Positions 8,123 to 18,600 of a stretch of DNA of 64,000 bases are shown here, in pieces. The notes beneath the pieces were generated by a model, which worked only from the letters and a program-made list of their open reading frames with translations, searched no databases and was not told the origin of the DNA. A program made the position numbers and the translations under genes. This stretch comes from Acetobacter farinalis. GTDB lineage: Bacteria > Pseudomonadota > Alphaproteobacteria > Acetobacterales > Acetobacteraceae. Position 1 is the first letter of the stretch. Each line of letters opens with the position of its first letter. The stretch lies in contig NZ_WOTF01000009.1 in the NCBI RefSeq assembly GCF_011516935.1, forward strand, positions 1 through 64,000, written 5' to 3'.

Positions 8123-9325
8123 TTATTGCGGAACAGGCGAGCACTGCGGTGTTACGGGCTGGTCGGCCATCACAGCCTGCGTAAAGGCATCTGAATCGGG
8201 CAGGGATGCATTAACGGTCTGGGAATGGTCCAGCCCTTTATAGAGGTGGGCCTGCACAACGGTTCCTGCGGCACACGCCGCCTTGACCAGACCAAGCTGG
8301 AGAGCGGGTGGGACATCCTGATCAGCCTCTCCCGTGCCTACAAATAGTGGCTGGGCCAGCTTCAGGGTTGGATATTGCATGGCAGCCAGAGCCGGTGCCA
8401 GCGCCTGCCCAAAGCCGGGTTTCAGGGCATTGCTCATGGTCAGGCCTTCCGCACGGGCTTTGTCCGTCAGCGGGTAAACGCACAGTTCTGCGGCGGCGCG
8501 GTAGGTGGGCATGGCTTTGTCTGTAAAGACAGTGTCCGGTTTAAAGTGCGGGTCATGCCCGCTCAGCCCCTGTGCGAGGTACAGCGTGTAGACCACAAGC
8601 GGGTTGAAACCTGTTTCCTTTGCGCCAGCGCTGGAGAGTGTCTGGAACAGTTCGGGCGTGATATACGGAATGCCCGTTGCCACAGTGCCGCGGATGTTCA
8701 GGTCCGGAGCATAGTCCGGCGCGAAAGCTGCGGAAGCAAAAGCAGCGCCACCCCCCTGAGATTGGCCAACAATCATGATCTTGTTTTGCAGCCCGGGGAC
8801 AGAGGCCAGCGCGGTCCGCACCCCATCCAGCACACTGTAGGCTTCCACGCGAGTGTCCAGATACGCATGCGTGCCGGGGGTGCCCAGACCCTGATAATCA
8901 GTGCCGACCACGGCAAAGCCGCGCTTCATCCATGCGGACAGATACTGCCGGTTACGCTCCGACCACGGGTTGGAGGAGGGAGAGCAGCGGTCTGCAACGC
9001 CCACCGTTCCATGTGCCCAGGCCACAATCGGCCAACCACCGGCCGGAGTTTTGCCTGCGGGGAGAATAACTTCTTCCGTGACAGGAACGAGCCCTTTGCC
9101 GGTAAGGCCGTTTGTGGAGAGATAAGTCAGCCGCAGGGAGCGCGCGGCATCCGGCAGGCTCAGCGTTGGGGGGAGTGGCTCAGACTGGAGGAGTGTTCCG
9201 GGTTTGTCTGGCCTGTGCGCGGTGGCGGCCGGATTTGGGGAGGCCTGACTGGGGGAGGCCAGAGGGGCAAGGCAAAAACCTGTCAGCAGGCAGGTCGTTG
9301 CCCGGAGGAGGCGGGAGGTGCGCAT
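8123..9325 (-). CDS. Secreted lipase (LIP family alpha/beta hydrolase)
   Basis: A 400-residue protein with a Sec signal peptide ending near PSQA (about residue 28). It has the secretory lipase layout: WAHGTVG oxyanion segment, nucleophile elbow G-Q-S-Q-G-G, acid in GEADQDVPP and base in GLDHSQT. Several cysteines in the mature part suggest disulfides in the periplasm or medium. ATG 9325 has AAGGA 7 nt upstream. Possible substrates are triglycerides or other esters. It is a single gene, bounded by a strong terminator. Confidence 0.85.
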   Translation of the reverse strand: MRTSRLLRATTCLLTGFCLAPLASPSQASPNPAATAHRPDKPGTLLQSEPLPPTLSLPDAARSLRLTYLSTNGLTGKGLVPVTEEVILPAGKTPAGGWPIVAWAHGTVGVADRCSPSSNPWSERNRQYLSAWMKRGFAVVGTDYQGLGTPGTHAYLDTRVEAYSVLDGVRTALASVPGLQNKIMIVGQSQGGGAAFASAAFAPDYAPDLNIRGTVATGIPYITPELFQTLSSAGAKETGFNPLVVYTLYLAQGLSGHDPHFKPDTVFTDKAMPTYRAAAELCVYPLTDKARAEGLTMSNALKPGFGQALAPALAAMQYPTLKLAQPLFVGTGEADQDVPPALQLGLVKAACAAGTVVQAHLYKGLDHSQTVNASLPDSDAFTQAVMADQPVTPQCSPVPQ

Positions 9326-9594
9326 GGGTTATCCTTCCGGAGGGCATTTCTCTTTTCCTGCCCACAAGATATTGAAATTTCTTCTGTTCAGATGATCGTC
9401 CGGGGAAAAATTTGTCAAGAAACGTTTGTGTTGCACGGGATGTGAGGACAAACAGGCTTGCTCCGCTGGTCGGTCATCCCTGTCTGTCTCGGAGCCACTC
9501 TCTGGCGGGTCGGACTCCCGGCTGACAGGGGGCGGGAAATTTGCTAGTTGTTTCAGTCCGGGATTGAGTGGGGAAGAGTTGGCTTGTGGATAAC

Positions 9595-10677
9595 ATGTCT
9601 GTAGTGCGTCATGTTGCAAGATCTGTTGCAGGGGTTTCGCTGTGTGCCGTGCTGCTGGGGCTGGATGGCTGCGGCTATTATGCGTCTGTGACAGCGCATG
9701 AAGCACAAACCACCATGATCGGCATGACGGAAGAAGACATTCTGGCCTGTGCAGGAATTCCCGCGAAAACACGGACGCTCGACTCTCACGTCAAGATTTT
9801 TGAATATCAGCGCGGCCGGAATATCGGCACGGCGGCATCCTCCACCCTGATCCCTGTTCAGTCTGTCGTAAACATCGTGCGCGATATTGGCGAAGGTGAT
9901 GGCACAACCTGTGTGGCGGATTTTCGTCTGGTGGATGGCAAGGTTCAGGATGTTCACTATAGTGGTGACAACGACATGCTGATCGGGACTGATGGTGTCT
10001 GCTCCACGATTGTGCGGGGGTGCACCCGCCGCACTGTCACGAGTGGTTCTCCATCAAATTTCTGGAAGACGTCAGCCTTCCTGCAGCCCCAGAGCAGCCA
10101 GACAGCGAAATCATCAGCTTCCGCTGCGGGGGGCGTGCCGGAAAATACGGCCATTGCGCCACCGCTGGCAATGCCTGCTCCGGTTGCAGGAACGGAGCCT
10201 GATCCGGGCACGGCATCCGCTCCGGTGGCGGCATCCGTGCCGACCGCACCCGCTGCGGGCATGGCCCCCTCGGCTCCCGGGTCGACACCTGCACAAGGAA
10301 CAGTTCCGGCATCGGCCGCGCCCTCTGCGAGCCCGCCCTCTTCTGCTTCCGGCGCGGCGCTTGCGCGGGGGGCAGTCCCGGCATCACCCGCGCCCTCTGC
10401 CAGCCCGACACCCTCTGTTTCCAGCGCGGCATCTGCTCCGGTGGCCGCGGCTTCGGCATCGTCCGTGCCGTCTGCCAGTCCGGCATCCTCTACCCCCGGT
10501 GTGCTCCCTGCCTGGGTGACGGCTCCCACCGCGACGGGATCGCCCGCGCCTCCGGCTACCTCCAGTCCGGTGGCAGTCCCGGTCTCCGTGCCGACAACAT
10601 CGCCTTCTGCGCCCTCCGCCGGGGCATCTTCCACAGTGCCTGCGGCTCAGGTGCCCTCTCCAGCAGTGAGCCCGTAA
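9595..10677 (+). CDS. BamE/SmpA-like lipoprotein with long Pro/Ala/Ser tail
   Basis: A 360-residue protein. The signal peptide ends in a lipobox (GLDG-C), so the mature protein is a lipoprotein starting with Cys. Residues about 30-150 look like the BamE/OmlA fold: GMTEEDILACAGIPA, then a VKIFEYQRG strand and CVADFRLVDGKVQDVHY. The last 190 or so residues are almost only Pro, Ala, Ser, Thr, Val and Gly, with a loose repeat of the form VPAS-APSASP. This is probably an extended spacer across the periplasm or cell wall. ATG 9595 is preferred over GTG 9568 because it gives a compact signal peptide; the ribosome site is weak for both. Function unknown. Confidence 0.75.
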   Translation: MSVVRHVARSVAGVSLCAVLLGLDGCGYYASVTAHEAQTTMIGMTEEDILACAGIPAKTRTLDSHVKIFEYQRGRNIGTAASSTLIPVQSVVNIVRDIGEGDGTTCVADFRLVDGKVQDVHYSGDNDMLIGTDGVCSTIVRGCTRRTVTSGSPSNFWKTSAFLQPQSSQTAKSSASAAGGVPENTAIAPPLAMPAPVAGTEPDPGTASAPVAASVPTAPAAGMAPSAPGSTPAQGTVPASAAPSASPPSSASGAALARGAVPASPAPSASPTPSVSSAASAPVAAASASSVPSASPASSTPGVLPAWVTAPTATGSPAPPATSSPVAVPVSVPTTSPSAPSAGASSTVPAAQVPSPAVSP

Positions 10678-10744
10678 AATGCACATGGGCCTGAGAGGGG
10701 ATTTGCAGGCGGCCTGATGGCCCTTGTGATGAACGGGTTTCGGA

Positions 10745-12103
10745 CTACATCGCCTCGTTGGGAGGTCGTTTCCCCAAAGGCAGCGTGATGCGGGCATGCA
10801 GGCCGTGTGGCTGAGCGGCGCTGAGCTGAAGCTGGCCATTGTGGCGGGTGATAATGGCATCCGCAATGGAAAGGCCGAGCCCTAGCCCGCCATCTGCTGC
10901 GCGGGCCGGGTCCAGCCGGTAAAAGGGCAGACGGGCCGCGGCAAGCTTGTGCGCGGGAATGCCCGGTCCGTTATCACAGATATCAATCACGGCATGCTGC
11001 TGTTCACCCCGAAGGGTGATTTGCACTTCTGTCCCGTATTTCAGGCCATTTTCAATCAGGTTGCTCAAGGCGCGCTCCAGTGCGGTAGGCTGGCATGTGC
11101 AGGTGAAGTGGGCCGGACCGGAATAGTGCAGCGTGTGCCCGACCACACTGAATTCATGGCACAGGGTTTCCAGAAGAGAGGCGAGGTCAATCACTTCCGC
11201 CTTTTCTGCATCCGCCTGCTCGCGCAGGAAATGTAATGCGCCGTTCAGCATTTTTTTCATCAGTGTCAGATCATGCTTCATGGCGGCGGGAGAGGCTTCC
11301 TCGCCGCCCAGTTCCAGCCGCATGAACAGGCGTGTGAGAGGCGTGCGCAGATCATGCCCGATGGCGATAAGCATGCGGGTGCGCTCCTCCGCCGAGGCCG
11401 CAATGCGGGCCTGCATGCGGTTGAACGCATGTGTCAGCCGACGGACTTCGGTTGGTCCGTGTTCAGGGAGAGGGTCCGGGGTGCTGTCATATCCAAAAGC
11501 ATCAGCCTGTGCAGAAATGTTTCGCAAAGGGCGGCTGATGTGCCAAATGCTCCAGAATGTCAGGGAAAATGTAATGGTCAGCAGTGAGGTCAGGGAGGCC
11601 AGCAGTGGCATGGTCCAGCGCATCATGCGTCTGAAATGATGGTTGGGCGTGTTGTAAACCAGAACGCTGATATTGTCGTGAGGAAGAAAAAGAAGAGCGG
11701 TGGGGCCGCCAGTCTCACGCGGGGCGCAGCTTTTGGCGAGCAGGGTGTAGCCGCCCAGATTATCCCTGAACATCAGCATGGTCTGAAGGAATTTTGTCAT
11801 GTGGTCAGTCGGGACGACCATGCAGGGCGGGGGTTGGCCAACTGAAAACGTAATCTCGTTCCCGGAAATTTTCTGGGCAACGGCCTCCCGTGTCTGCGGG
11901 AGCGACGCCTGAAGCGCCTCAATCCCCGTTTCAATGGCCAGAATATTGGTCCACGGCCCGGAGGGGAGCGGCGGCGGAATCAGAGGGCGGAAGGCATAGA
12001 GCAGAACAGGGATCACACTCAGCGTGATCACCATGCACAGGGAAACAAGGGCGACCATCTGCCCGTAAATAGTACGGGGGAAGAGGCGAGGGAAACCTCT
12101 CAT
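10745..12103 (-). CDS. Sensor histidine kinase (EnvZ-like)
   Basis: A 452-residue kinase with two membrane segments (about 14-38 and 165-188), a periplasmic sensor region of about 125 residues between them, a HAMP linker (about 189-240), the phosphoacceptor box GHDLRTPLTR (His250), N-box NLIENGLKYG, and ATP-lid motifs DNGPGIP and GLGLGLSIAD. It overlaps the response regulator gene by 4 nt (ATGA) and is the second gene of the operon. EnvZ-type architecture suggests an envelope stress or osmotic signal, but the periplasmic domain is not one I recognise. Confidence 0.93.
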   Translation of the reverse strand: MRGFPRLFPRTIYGQMVALVSLCMVITLSVIPVLLYAFRPLIPPPLPSGPWTNILAIETGIEALQASLPQTREAVAQKISGNEITFSVGQPPPCMVVPTDHMTKFLQTMLMFRDNLGGYTLLAKSCAPRETGGPTALLFLPHDNISVLVYNTPNHHFRRMMRWTMPLLASLTSLLTITFSLTFWSIWHISRPLRNISAQADAFGYDSTPDPLPEHGPTEVRRLTHAFNRMQARIAASAEERTRMLIAIGHDLRTPLTRLFMRLELGGEEASPAAMKHDLTLMKKMLNGALHFLREQADAEKAEVIDLASLLETLCHEFSVVGHTLHYSGPAHFTCTCQPTALERALSNLIENGLKYGTEVQITLRGEQQHAVIDICDNGPGIPAHKLAAARLPFYRLDPARAADGGLGLGLSIADAIITRHNGQLQLSAAQPHGLHARITLPLGKRPPNEAM

Positions 12104-12885
12104 GCCTTGGTGTCATCCGGGTCAAAAATATAGCCACCGCCGCGAATGGTGCGGATAAGCTCCAGTTGGCGGCCTTCATGCGCCAGTTTACGGCGCAGGC
12201 GGCTGATCAGCAGGTCAATGGCGCGCGGGTCCACAGTCTTTTCATCATCATGCATGTGCGTCAGAAGTTCTGCTCGTGTGAAAACCCTGTGCATATTCTG
12301 GCAGAATGCCAGAAGAAGATCAGTTTCAGATCCGGTGAGCGCGACCCGGACGCCGGTTTTGCCGTATAAAGCCCGCTTTGCGGGTTCAAACAGCCAGTTA
12401 TCAAACCGGTAATGCTGCGCCGTCTGCATGGCAGGCGGGGTGGCATCCGACAGGGGCCGCCTGAGCACGGCCCGAATGCGTGCTGCCAGTTCTTCCAGAT
12501 CAAACGGTTTGGTCACATAATCGTCAGCGCCCAGATCAAGCCCCGAAATACGGTCACGACTGTCACTCAGGGCGCTGACCATGATGATGCGTGTGTGCGA
12601 TGTCTGTCGGAGGTGCTGGCACAAAGTACGACCATCTTCATCCGGCAGCATGAGGTCAAGCAGGGTGAGGTCAACAGGCTTGCGCTGCTGTGCAGCATCA
12701 ATTCCTGCGCGGTTGAGCGCTGTGGAGACATCATACCCCAGCCTTTGCAGGTAGCGCTGTAACAGGGCACGGATTTCAGGGTCATCTTCCACAACCAGAA
12801 TGTGTGTGGAAGAGTGCGCGCCTGCCATACCTGTCTGTGCGTCTTCTGACGATGCGTGCGGAAGGGAAGGGGTATGTGAAGACAA
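12100..12885 (-). CDS. OmpR family response regulator
   Basis: A receiver domain with acidic pocket Asp34/Asp35, phosphorylation site Asp77 (LLDLMLPDEDG) and Lys126 (VTKPFD) is followed by a winged-helix DNA-binding domain ending in IRTIRGGGYIF. It is 261 residues from a TTG at 12885; the ATG at 12828 (MAGAHSSTHILVVEDD) would also leave a complete receiver. Partner of the kinase that overlaps its stop codon. Target genes are unknown. Confidence 0.92.
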   Translation of the reverse strand: MSSHTPSLPHASSEDAQTGMAGAHSSTHILVVEDDPEIRALLQRYLQRLGYDVSTALNRAGIDAAQQRKPVDLTLLDLMLPDEDGRTLCQHLRQTSHTRIIMVSALSDSRDRISGLDLGADDYVTKPFDLEELAARIRAVLRRPLSDATPPAMQTAQHYRFDNWLFEPAKRALYGKTGVRVALTGSETDLLLAFCQNMHRVFTRAELLTHMHDDEKTVDPRAIDLLISRLRRKLAHEGRQLELIRTIRGGGYIFDPDDTKA

Positions 12886-13045
12886 ATGCGTTCTCTTGTG
12901 TCAGCCGTGTCCTTGAGCAAGTCTCATTAAGACGCTGTTTCTGCACAGGGATGCAAGAGGAAAACGTGGGTCAAGGCCGTGTCCGGCCATGGTGCGTGTC
13001 ATTAACGTCATGTCTGACATTTTTTATTCCGTGAGAAAAGGGAGT

Positions 13046-13873
13046 TTAAAGGCCTCCTTCAAAAACGGGGCGCAGGGATATGGGCAGGAGAGGGCGGGGC
13101 TGCATTGTCCTCGTCCCAGACCAGTTTGGCGAATACTCGTGAATTTGCTTCATGGAGTGCTTTATTTTGTAATCTTCTTTGTACAGGAAGATAATTTTCT
13201 CTTTCTGGGCGGGAAGGGCGTCGGTGGTGAATCTCTGTGTTGTATTGATTTTTTTTATCGCTCCCGCCCGCAGGGAGGGGATGAAAGGATAAATCCGGTC
13301 AATATCCTTGATGTCAAACAGCATCTTTACGGCAATGTCACCGTTGCGGTCTGCAAGGTACCAGCTTTGCGGGCGCAGGACATGGTCAAGCTGATAGAGG
13401 GAGGAGGCGCCTTCTACATACTCAATCATCTGATCGAGTGTCTTGATGGCCTCATACCGCCTGGCAAAGCCGGGATGCAGCGCGACATGGCTGCCCCCGC
13501 CGTTGCGGATAAAATCATAGGCTGAAAGAAAGCGCTCCACCGGGTCACGCCAGAGCGCAAAACTGGGCAGGGTGCGCACCAGATCGGGCGCGTGCCTGAT
13601 GTAATAGCGAACAGTTTCATGCCGCATGCTGGCTCCATACAGCTCCCGGGAGATGGCCGTTCCGGCATTTTTGGGAACATGGATAAACAGTATGCCGGCC
13701 TTGCGGATTGTCTGCAGGCGCGCCTGCCGCTTCCGGCCCAGCGGGACGGGAAGCTGCCAATCTACATAGCGTTCCTGCAGGTCACTGTGCAGGATAACCC
13801 CGCCAAGGCGTTCCATAGCCGCTTTCCGGATATCCTGAAGCTGTGTGCGTATGTGGGAAAGAGCGGAAGGCAT
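13046..13873 (-). CDS. Sulfotransferase family 2-like protein
   Basis: A 275-residue protein with the two PAPS-binding signatures of carbohydrate sulfotransferases: the 5'-phosphosulfate loop in HVPKNAGT (67-72) and the 3'-phosphate segment RDPVERFLSAYDF (109-121). No signal peptide or membrane segment is evident, so it probably acts in the cytoplasm on a sugar or other acceptor. It is isolated, with no glycan or sulfate-activation genes beside it. Flanking bases are more AT-rich than the neighbours, which could mark transfer. Confidence 0.8.
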   Translation of the reverse strand: MPSALSHIRTQLQDIRKAAMERLGGVILHSDLQERYVDWQLPVPLGRKRQARLQTIRKAGILFIHVPKNAGTAISRELYGASMRHETVRYYIRHAPDLVRTLPSFALWRDPVERFLSAYDFIRNGGGSHVALHPGFARRYEAIKTLDQMIEYVEGASSLYQLDHVLRPQSWYLADRNGDIAVKMLFDIKDIDRIYPFIPSLRAGAIKKINTTQRFTTDALPAQKEKIIFLYKEDYKIKHSMKQIHEYSPNWSGTRTMQPRPLLPISLRPVFEGGL

Positions 13874-14005
13874 ATTATAAATCCGGCTGGAAGCGAAATA
13901 AATCAGTATTGATCCATCTATTTTTTCAAAAATGAAATAATAGAGATAACGTGTGCTGGACCGTGATTTCTTTGTAACGCGCGGAATTAAGAGTATGAAA
14001 TGCTC

Positions 14006-14053
14006 AAAAACAAAAATCGGCCCTTTATTTCATTTTGGACACGAAGAGGGCCG
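14006..14053 (-). terminator. Terminator of the nitrate assimilation operon
   Basis: On the minus strand, CGGCCCT (14053-14047) pairs with AGGGCCG (14024-14018) and is followed by ATTTTTGTTTTTG. It lies shortly after the nasS stop codon. Confidence 0.65.
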
Positions 14054-14070
14054 GAATGTGTTGGAGTATA

Positions 14071-15081
14071 TTACCGTGCAGGGCGCTCTGCTGGCGTGTG
14101 AAATGCGCCGTGGCGGTCAGACCAGCCGAGCGTTTTCAACGTGTCCAGCAGGGCGGGCGTCAGCCAACCTTCGGCCTGCATGCCCTCAAGCATCCACCCA
14201 AAGGAGGCCTCTGTGCTTTGGGATTCCGTATCAAATACCATGACATCCGGGGTGGAGGTTGTGCCCGGCAGCACGGCTTTCAGGGCGTCCGTGGGCAGAC
14301 CCAGCCCGCCATCCTGCATGGGGGCGCTGAGAAGCTCCGTGATAAAGGGGGCCTGTGCCGGTGTGTTGCAGAGTGCCACGGCCTCACGCAGTGCGGCATG
14401 CAGGCGGGCCTCGGCGTTCGGATTGTCTGCCTTCCATTGTTCTTTCAGGACAAGCATTTTTTCGAGGTGCCCCGGCATGGTCGAGGCGGAGCCGGCAACG
14501 GCAAAGGCCAGATTTTTCAGGGTGGCATCCGCCCCCCATGGAGGCCCGGCGCAGAACCCGTCAATTTCTCCGGCGGCAAGAGCCTCGATCATGCGGGCGG
14601 GGGGCATGATGACAATATCCGTTTCTGTGTCCCGGTTGAGGGCGTTCTTTGAAAGAAAGCGTGTCAGAATAAGATAATGTGTGGAATACAGGTGAACAAC
14701 ACCCAGCCGGGGCCTGCGGCCAAGGGCCTGCTGCCAGTTTTTAAAAGCCGTGTGCTTGTCAGGCTCCGCATCCCACAAAGCCTGTTCGGCCTTCTGCCCA
14801 CGCAGGACAAGCATGTTTCCGCCCCGGCTGAGGGGCAGGCCAGGCCGCAGGTCAAGTGCGCGGCCACGCTGGCCAAGTGCGGTCATGATGGCAAGGGGCG
14901 GAAACATCACGGCGCCATCAAACCCGTTCCAGACCAGCCCATCGGCAATATTGGCCCATGAGGGCACAACCACAGGTGCAATCTCCAGCCCGTGCCGGGA
15001 GAAAATATTCAGCACACAGGCTACAAGCACTGGTGCACTGTCAGCCAGCTGGAGCAGGCCAATACGGCAGGATGTGCTCAT
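14071..15081 (-). CDS. nasS: NasS, nitrate/nitrite sensor (NrtA/CmpA-like binding protein)
   Basis: A 336-residue member of the nitrate/bicarbonate-binding NrtA/CmpA family. It has no signal peptide, which fits a cytoplasmic sensor and not a transport subunit. It starts inside the nasT stop codon (4-nt overlap). In characterised systems, NasS holds the antiterminator NasT inactive until nitrate or nitrite binds NasS. It is the last gene of the operon it is expected to regulate. Confidence 0.85.
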   Translation of the reverse strand: MSTSCRIGLLQLADSAPVLVACVLNIFSRHGLEIAPVVVPSWANIADGLVWNGFDGAVMFPPLAIMTALGQRGRALDLRPGLPLSRGGNMLVLRGQKAEQALWDAEPDKHTAFKNWQQALGRRPRLGVVHLYSTHYLILTRFLSKNALNRDTETDIVIMPPARMIEALAAGEIDGFCAGPPWGADATLKNLAFAVAGSASTMPGHLEKMLVLKEQWKADNPNAEARLHAALREAVALCNTPAQAPFITELLSAPMQDGGLGLPTDALKAVLPGTTSTPDVMVFDTESQSTEASFGWMLEGMQAEGWLTPALLDTLKTLGWSDRHGAFHTPAERPAR

Positions 15082-15659
15082 GCTTTGGGGGTCCTGGTAT
15101 GGTGGGCGAGATACTCTGTGGCAACATCAATAATTTTTCGTGAAGTCTGCATGGCCTGTTTGCGCAACCAGCGGTAGGCATCCTCTTCCCTGCACCGCTC
15201 CTGCTTCATGAACAGGAATTTGGCGCGATCTATGGTTTCACGGTCGGAGAGCGTTTTTCGGGCCGCCAGAAGCTCCGCGTTTGTTTTGCGGAAACGGTCA
15301 TACAACGCAATGGCGGAGCGCAAAAGCGGCTTGACGTTTTTTACCGGTGTATCGAGCACGTTGTAAGAGCAGACCCCTGCGGCAAACGCGTCTTCCATCA
15401 GGGCTTCATCATCTTCATCAACAAACAGGGCCACAGGCCGCTCTAGACCGGAGGCAGAGAGTGCGCGCACGCTGTCCAGTGCATCGCGGTCTGCGCGGCT
15501 GATATCAACCAGAACAATATCGGGCGCGTGGGAGCGTACGGCGTCCATCAGGCTGGTGTGGGCCTCCAGCAGGATAACCTCCAGAGAGGTATCCGCCTCC
15601 AGCAGGCGCGCCAGGGCTCCGGCGCGCTGGGAGTTCTCATCTGCCAGAAGGACTTTCAT
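15078..15659 (-). CDS. nasT: NasT, ANTAR-domain antiterminator
   Basis: A 193-residue protein. The N-terminal receiver-like domain starts MKVLLADENSQRAGALARLL and retains DIVLVDIS. The C-terminal three-helix ANTAR domain includes LLAARKTLSDRETIDRAKFL and the conserved AYRWLRKQAM. ANTAR proteins bind paired hexaloop hairpins in leader RNA and block terminator formation. Such hairpins are present upstream of narK at 25483-25560. Cotranscribed and overlapping with nasS. Confidence 0.9.
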   Translation of the reverse strand: MKVLLADENSQRAGALARLLEADTSLEVILLEAHTSLMDAVRSHAPDIVLVDISRADRDALDSVRALSASGLERPVALFVDEDDEALMEDAFAAGVCSYNVLDTPVKNVKPLLRSAIALYDRFRKTNAELLAARKTLSDRETIDRAKFLFMKQERCREEDAYRWLRKQAMQTSRKIIDVATEYLAHHTRTPKA

Positions 15660-15676
15660 GCAAACGGCCTTCCCGT

Positions 15677-18600
15677 TCAGTACACATCGCGCAGATAGCG
15701 GCCACCGCGGGCAAGATCTGCCAGAAAGGCGTCAGCCTGTTCAAAGCTCACCTTTCCGTGATGTGCGATAATCCTTTTCAGGGCGCTGTCAACATCCCGC
15801 GCCATGCGGGCGGCATCACCACAGATATACAGGTACGCGCCCCGGTTCAGCCAGTCCCATAGCCGGGCACCCTGTTCCTCCATGCGGTCCTGCACATAAA
15901 TGCGCTCGGGCTGATCCCGCGAGAAGGCTGTATCCAGCCGGGTCAGGTAGCCTTGGGCCAGAAAAGCTTCCAGTTCCTTGCGGTAGTAAAAGCCGGTGCT
16001 TTCATGCCGCTCTCCAAAAAACAGCCAGGTGGGGCCGGTGGACTGCCGTGCGGCGCGTTCCTGCAGAAAGGCGCGGAAGGGTGCAATACCAGTGCCCGGC
16101 CCAATCATGATGACAGGCCGTGTCTCATCCGCAGGCAGGCGGAAGTGCGTTGTGGGTTGCCCGAACACCGGCACCTCCTCCCCCGGGGTGAGCCCCGTAA
16201 GCCATGTGGAGGAAACACCGGGGAATGGTGTGCGGTTGACGCCAACAGTCAGATGCACCTGCCCCGGTGCGGCAAGGGGGGAGGAGGAAATGGAATACAG
16301 GCGGGGCTGCATCGGGCGGAACAGGGCCGGGATTTCCTGCGGGGCCGGTGCCGTGGCCAGTGCGCCGAGAAGGTCCGGCAGATATCCGCCATCGGCCTGG
16401 CCCAGCCGCTCCAGCAGGGCGGGGGTGGGGCGGGAGAGGTCAAACCAGCGGCGCAGCGCCTCGCCAAGCGGGACGGCCCCCTGCCGCCGCAAGGTCAGCA
16501 TCGTGTGTTCTGGAAGCTGAAGGGCTTTCAGAACCTGCTGCACCACAGGTTCACTGTTGCGCGGCCAGATGCCCAGCGCATCTCCTGCTGTATAGCGTAG
16601 GGATGTTCCGGAAATATCCAGAACAATATGGCATGTTTCCTTTTCCGGGTCTTCCCCCGTCAGGCGGGTCACGCTGGTTATGCGTGCCAGAGCGGGGGTG
16701 GTGCGGGTAATGCCGGGGGCCAGAGCCGGGGCATGCAGGGCGGGGCCGGTTTCAGAGGGCGCAGGGCCACCCAGCGCGGCGAGCAGGCGGGGCTGCCAGG
16801 CTTCTACAGCCTCTTCATAATCCGGTTCACACTCCACACGCGGGAGCAGGGGGGAGGCACCCAGCGCGCCCAGTCGTGCGTCCAGCGCACGGCCAAACCC
16901 GCAGAAGCTGGCGTAAGACGAATCTCCAAGCGCAAGAACAGCGTAATGCAGGGGCGGAAGGGCGAGGTCCTGCCGCCGCACGGCATCCCAGAAGGGGGCG
17001 GCGTTGTCTGGTGGGTCTCCATCCCCGAAAGTGGAAACAAGGAACAGGGCTGTGCCGGAAAGGGCGGCCGGGTCACACTGGTCCAGCCCCGCCAGACGGA
17101 CGTCATGCCCGTTTTCACGCAGCCAGATGGCAAGCTGTGCGGCCAGCGCTTCCGTGCGGCCGGTCTGGGAGGCCCACCAGAGGGTCAGGGCCGGAGCGGA
17201 GGACCCCGCCACGAGGTCGGGTGCCAGCGGGGTGGCCAGTGCCGCGGCGGGCGCGCGTGCGTAAAGCCCCGCCAGCACGCCGTTCAGGTGCGTTGCCTGT
17301 TCAGCTGAAAGGGGTGCGGAAGCCGGGATAACCGGCAGGGTGCCTTCTGGCGGGGCCATGCGCAGCCCTTCCAGAAAACCGCTCACCCAGTGCGCGCTTT
17401 CCCCGGAAAACAGGGGTGCCTTGTGGTCTGCAAGGCCCAGATGGCGGGCAAGGCGGTCCGTGGGCATGGTTTTGGTTCTCTCCTGCACGGCCGGGGGAGC
17501 CGTGCGGGCGCGGGTGAGGGAGACAGCGCAGTGTTTGATGCCGGGCTGCAGGGAGAGGGGGTCGATCGCATCCGGTGTCAGCGCGTTGAGGCACAACTGC
17601 GCGCCAAACCGGTCATTCCAGTGGAAGGGGGCGAAGCAGGTGCCGGGGGCAATGCGTGTGGAGAGACGGGCGGGCACGGTTGCGCTGCCTCGGCTGGAGC
17701 GGATTTCAACCGGGTCTCCCTCAGCCAGCCCCAGATGCCGGGCATCTTCGGGGGCAAGTTCCACAAACGGACCGGGGTTAAGCGTGTTGAGCTGCGCCAC
17801 CCGGCCCGTTTTGGTCAGGGTGTGCCACTGGTGTTGCAGGCGGCCGGTGTTGAGCAGAAACGGATAGGTTTCATCCGGCTCCTCGGCGCGCGGCATCCAT
17901 GGGCGCGGGAAAAACACGGCCTTGCCATCGGGGGTTGCAAAAACAGGGGGGGCGTTCGGGTCCGGGCGGTAGCGGATGGGGTGGCGGGTGGCGGTATCAT
18001 GCTCAGAGATGGGCCATTGCATCGGGCCTTCCCGCAGGCGGGCGTGGCTTGCGCCGGAAATATCATACCCTGTCTGCGGGTTTGCAAAACGGCTGGCCTC
18101 GGCAAAAACCTCAGAGGCGGAGCTGTGGGAAAAACCGTCCTCAAACCCCATGGCGCAGGCAACGCGGGCAATAATCTGCCAGTCCGGCAGGGCTTCCCCG
18201 GGAGGAGGAACGGCCTGCGGGGCGAGGGTCATGGTCCGCTCCGAGTTCACCTGCACGCCATCGGCCTCGGCCCACAGGGCGGCGGGCAGAAGGATATCGG
18301 CATAGTGGCCGGTTTCTGTATCCGTATAGGCATCCTGCACGATCACAAGCTCGGCTTTTTCAAGGGCGGCAATCACGGTGTCGCGCCGGGGCACGGTGGC
18401 AACAGGGTTGGTGCAGATAATCCAGCAGGCCTTGATCTGCCCTGCGGCCATCTCCTCGAACATAGCAATCGCGCCCGCGCTGCCGGCGTCCCGCAGGGTG
18501 CCGGGAGAGAGGTTCCACAGGGCTTCGCAAAAAGCCCTGTCCTGTGCGGCAAGAGCTGTGCGCTGGCCGGGCAGGCCGGGTCCCATGTAGCCCATCTCCC

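Noticed and set aside
9957-10634. Minus-strand frame opposite the Pro/Ala/Ser tail of the lipoprotein
   Set aside because: An open antisense frame is expected from GC-rich repeated codons; it has no ribosome site and mirrors the tail composition.
13874-14070. Possible mobile-element boundary around the sulfotransferase gene
   Set aside because: AT-rich flanks only; no repeats, integrase or tRNA gene nearby.
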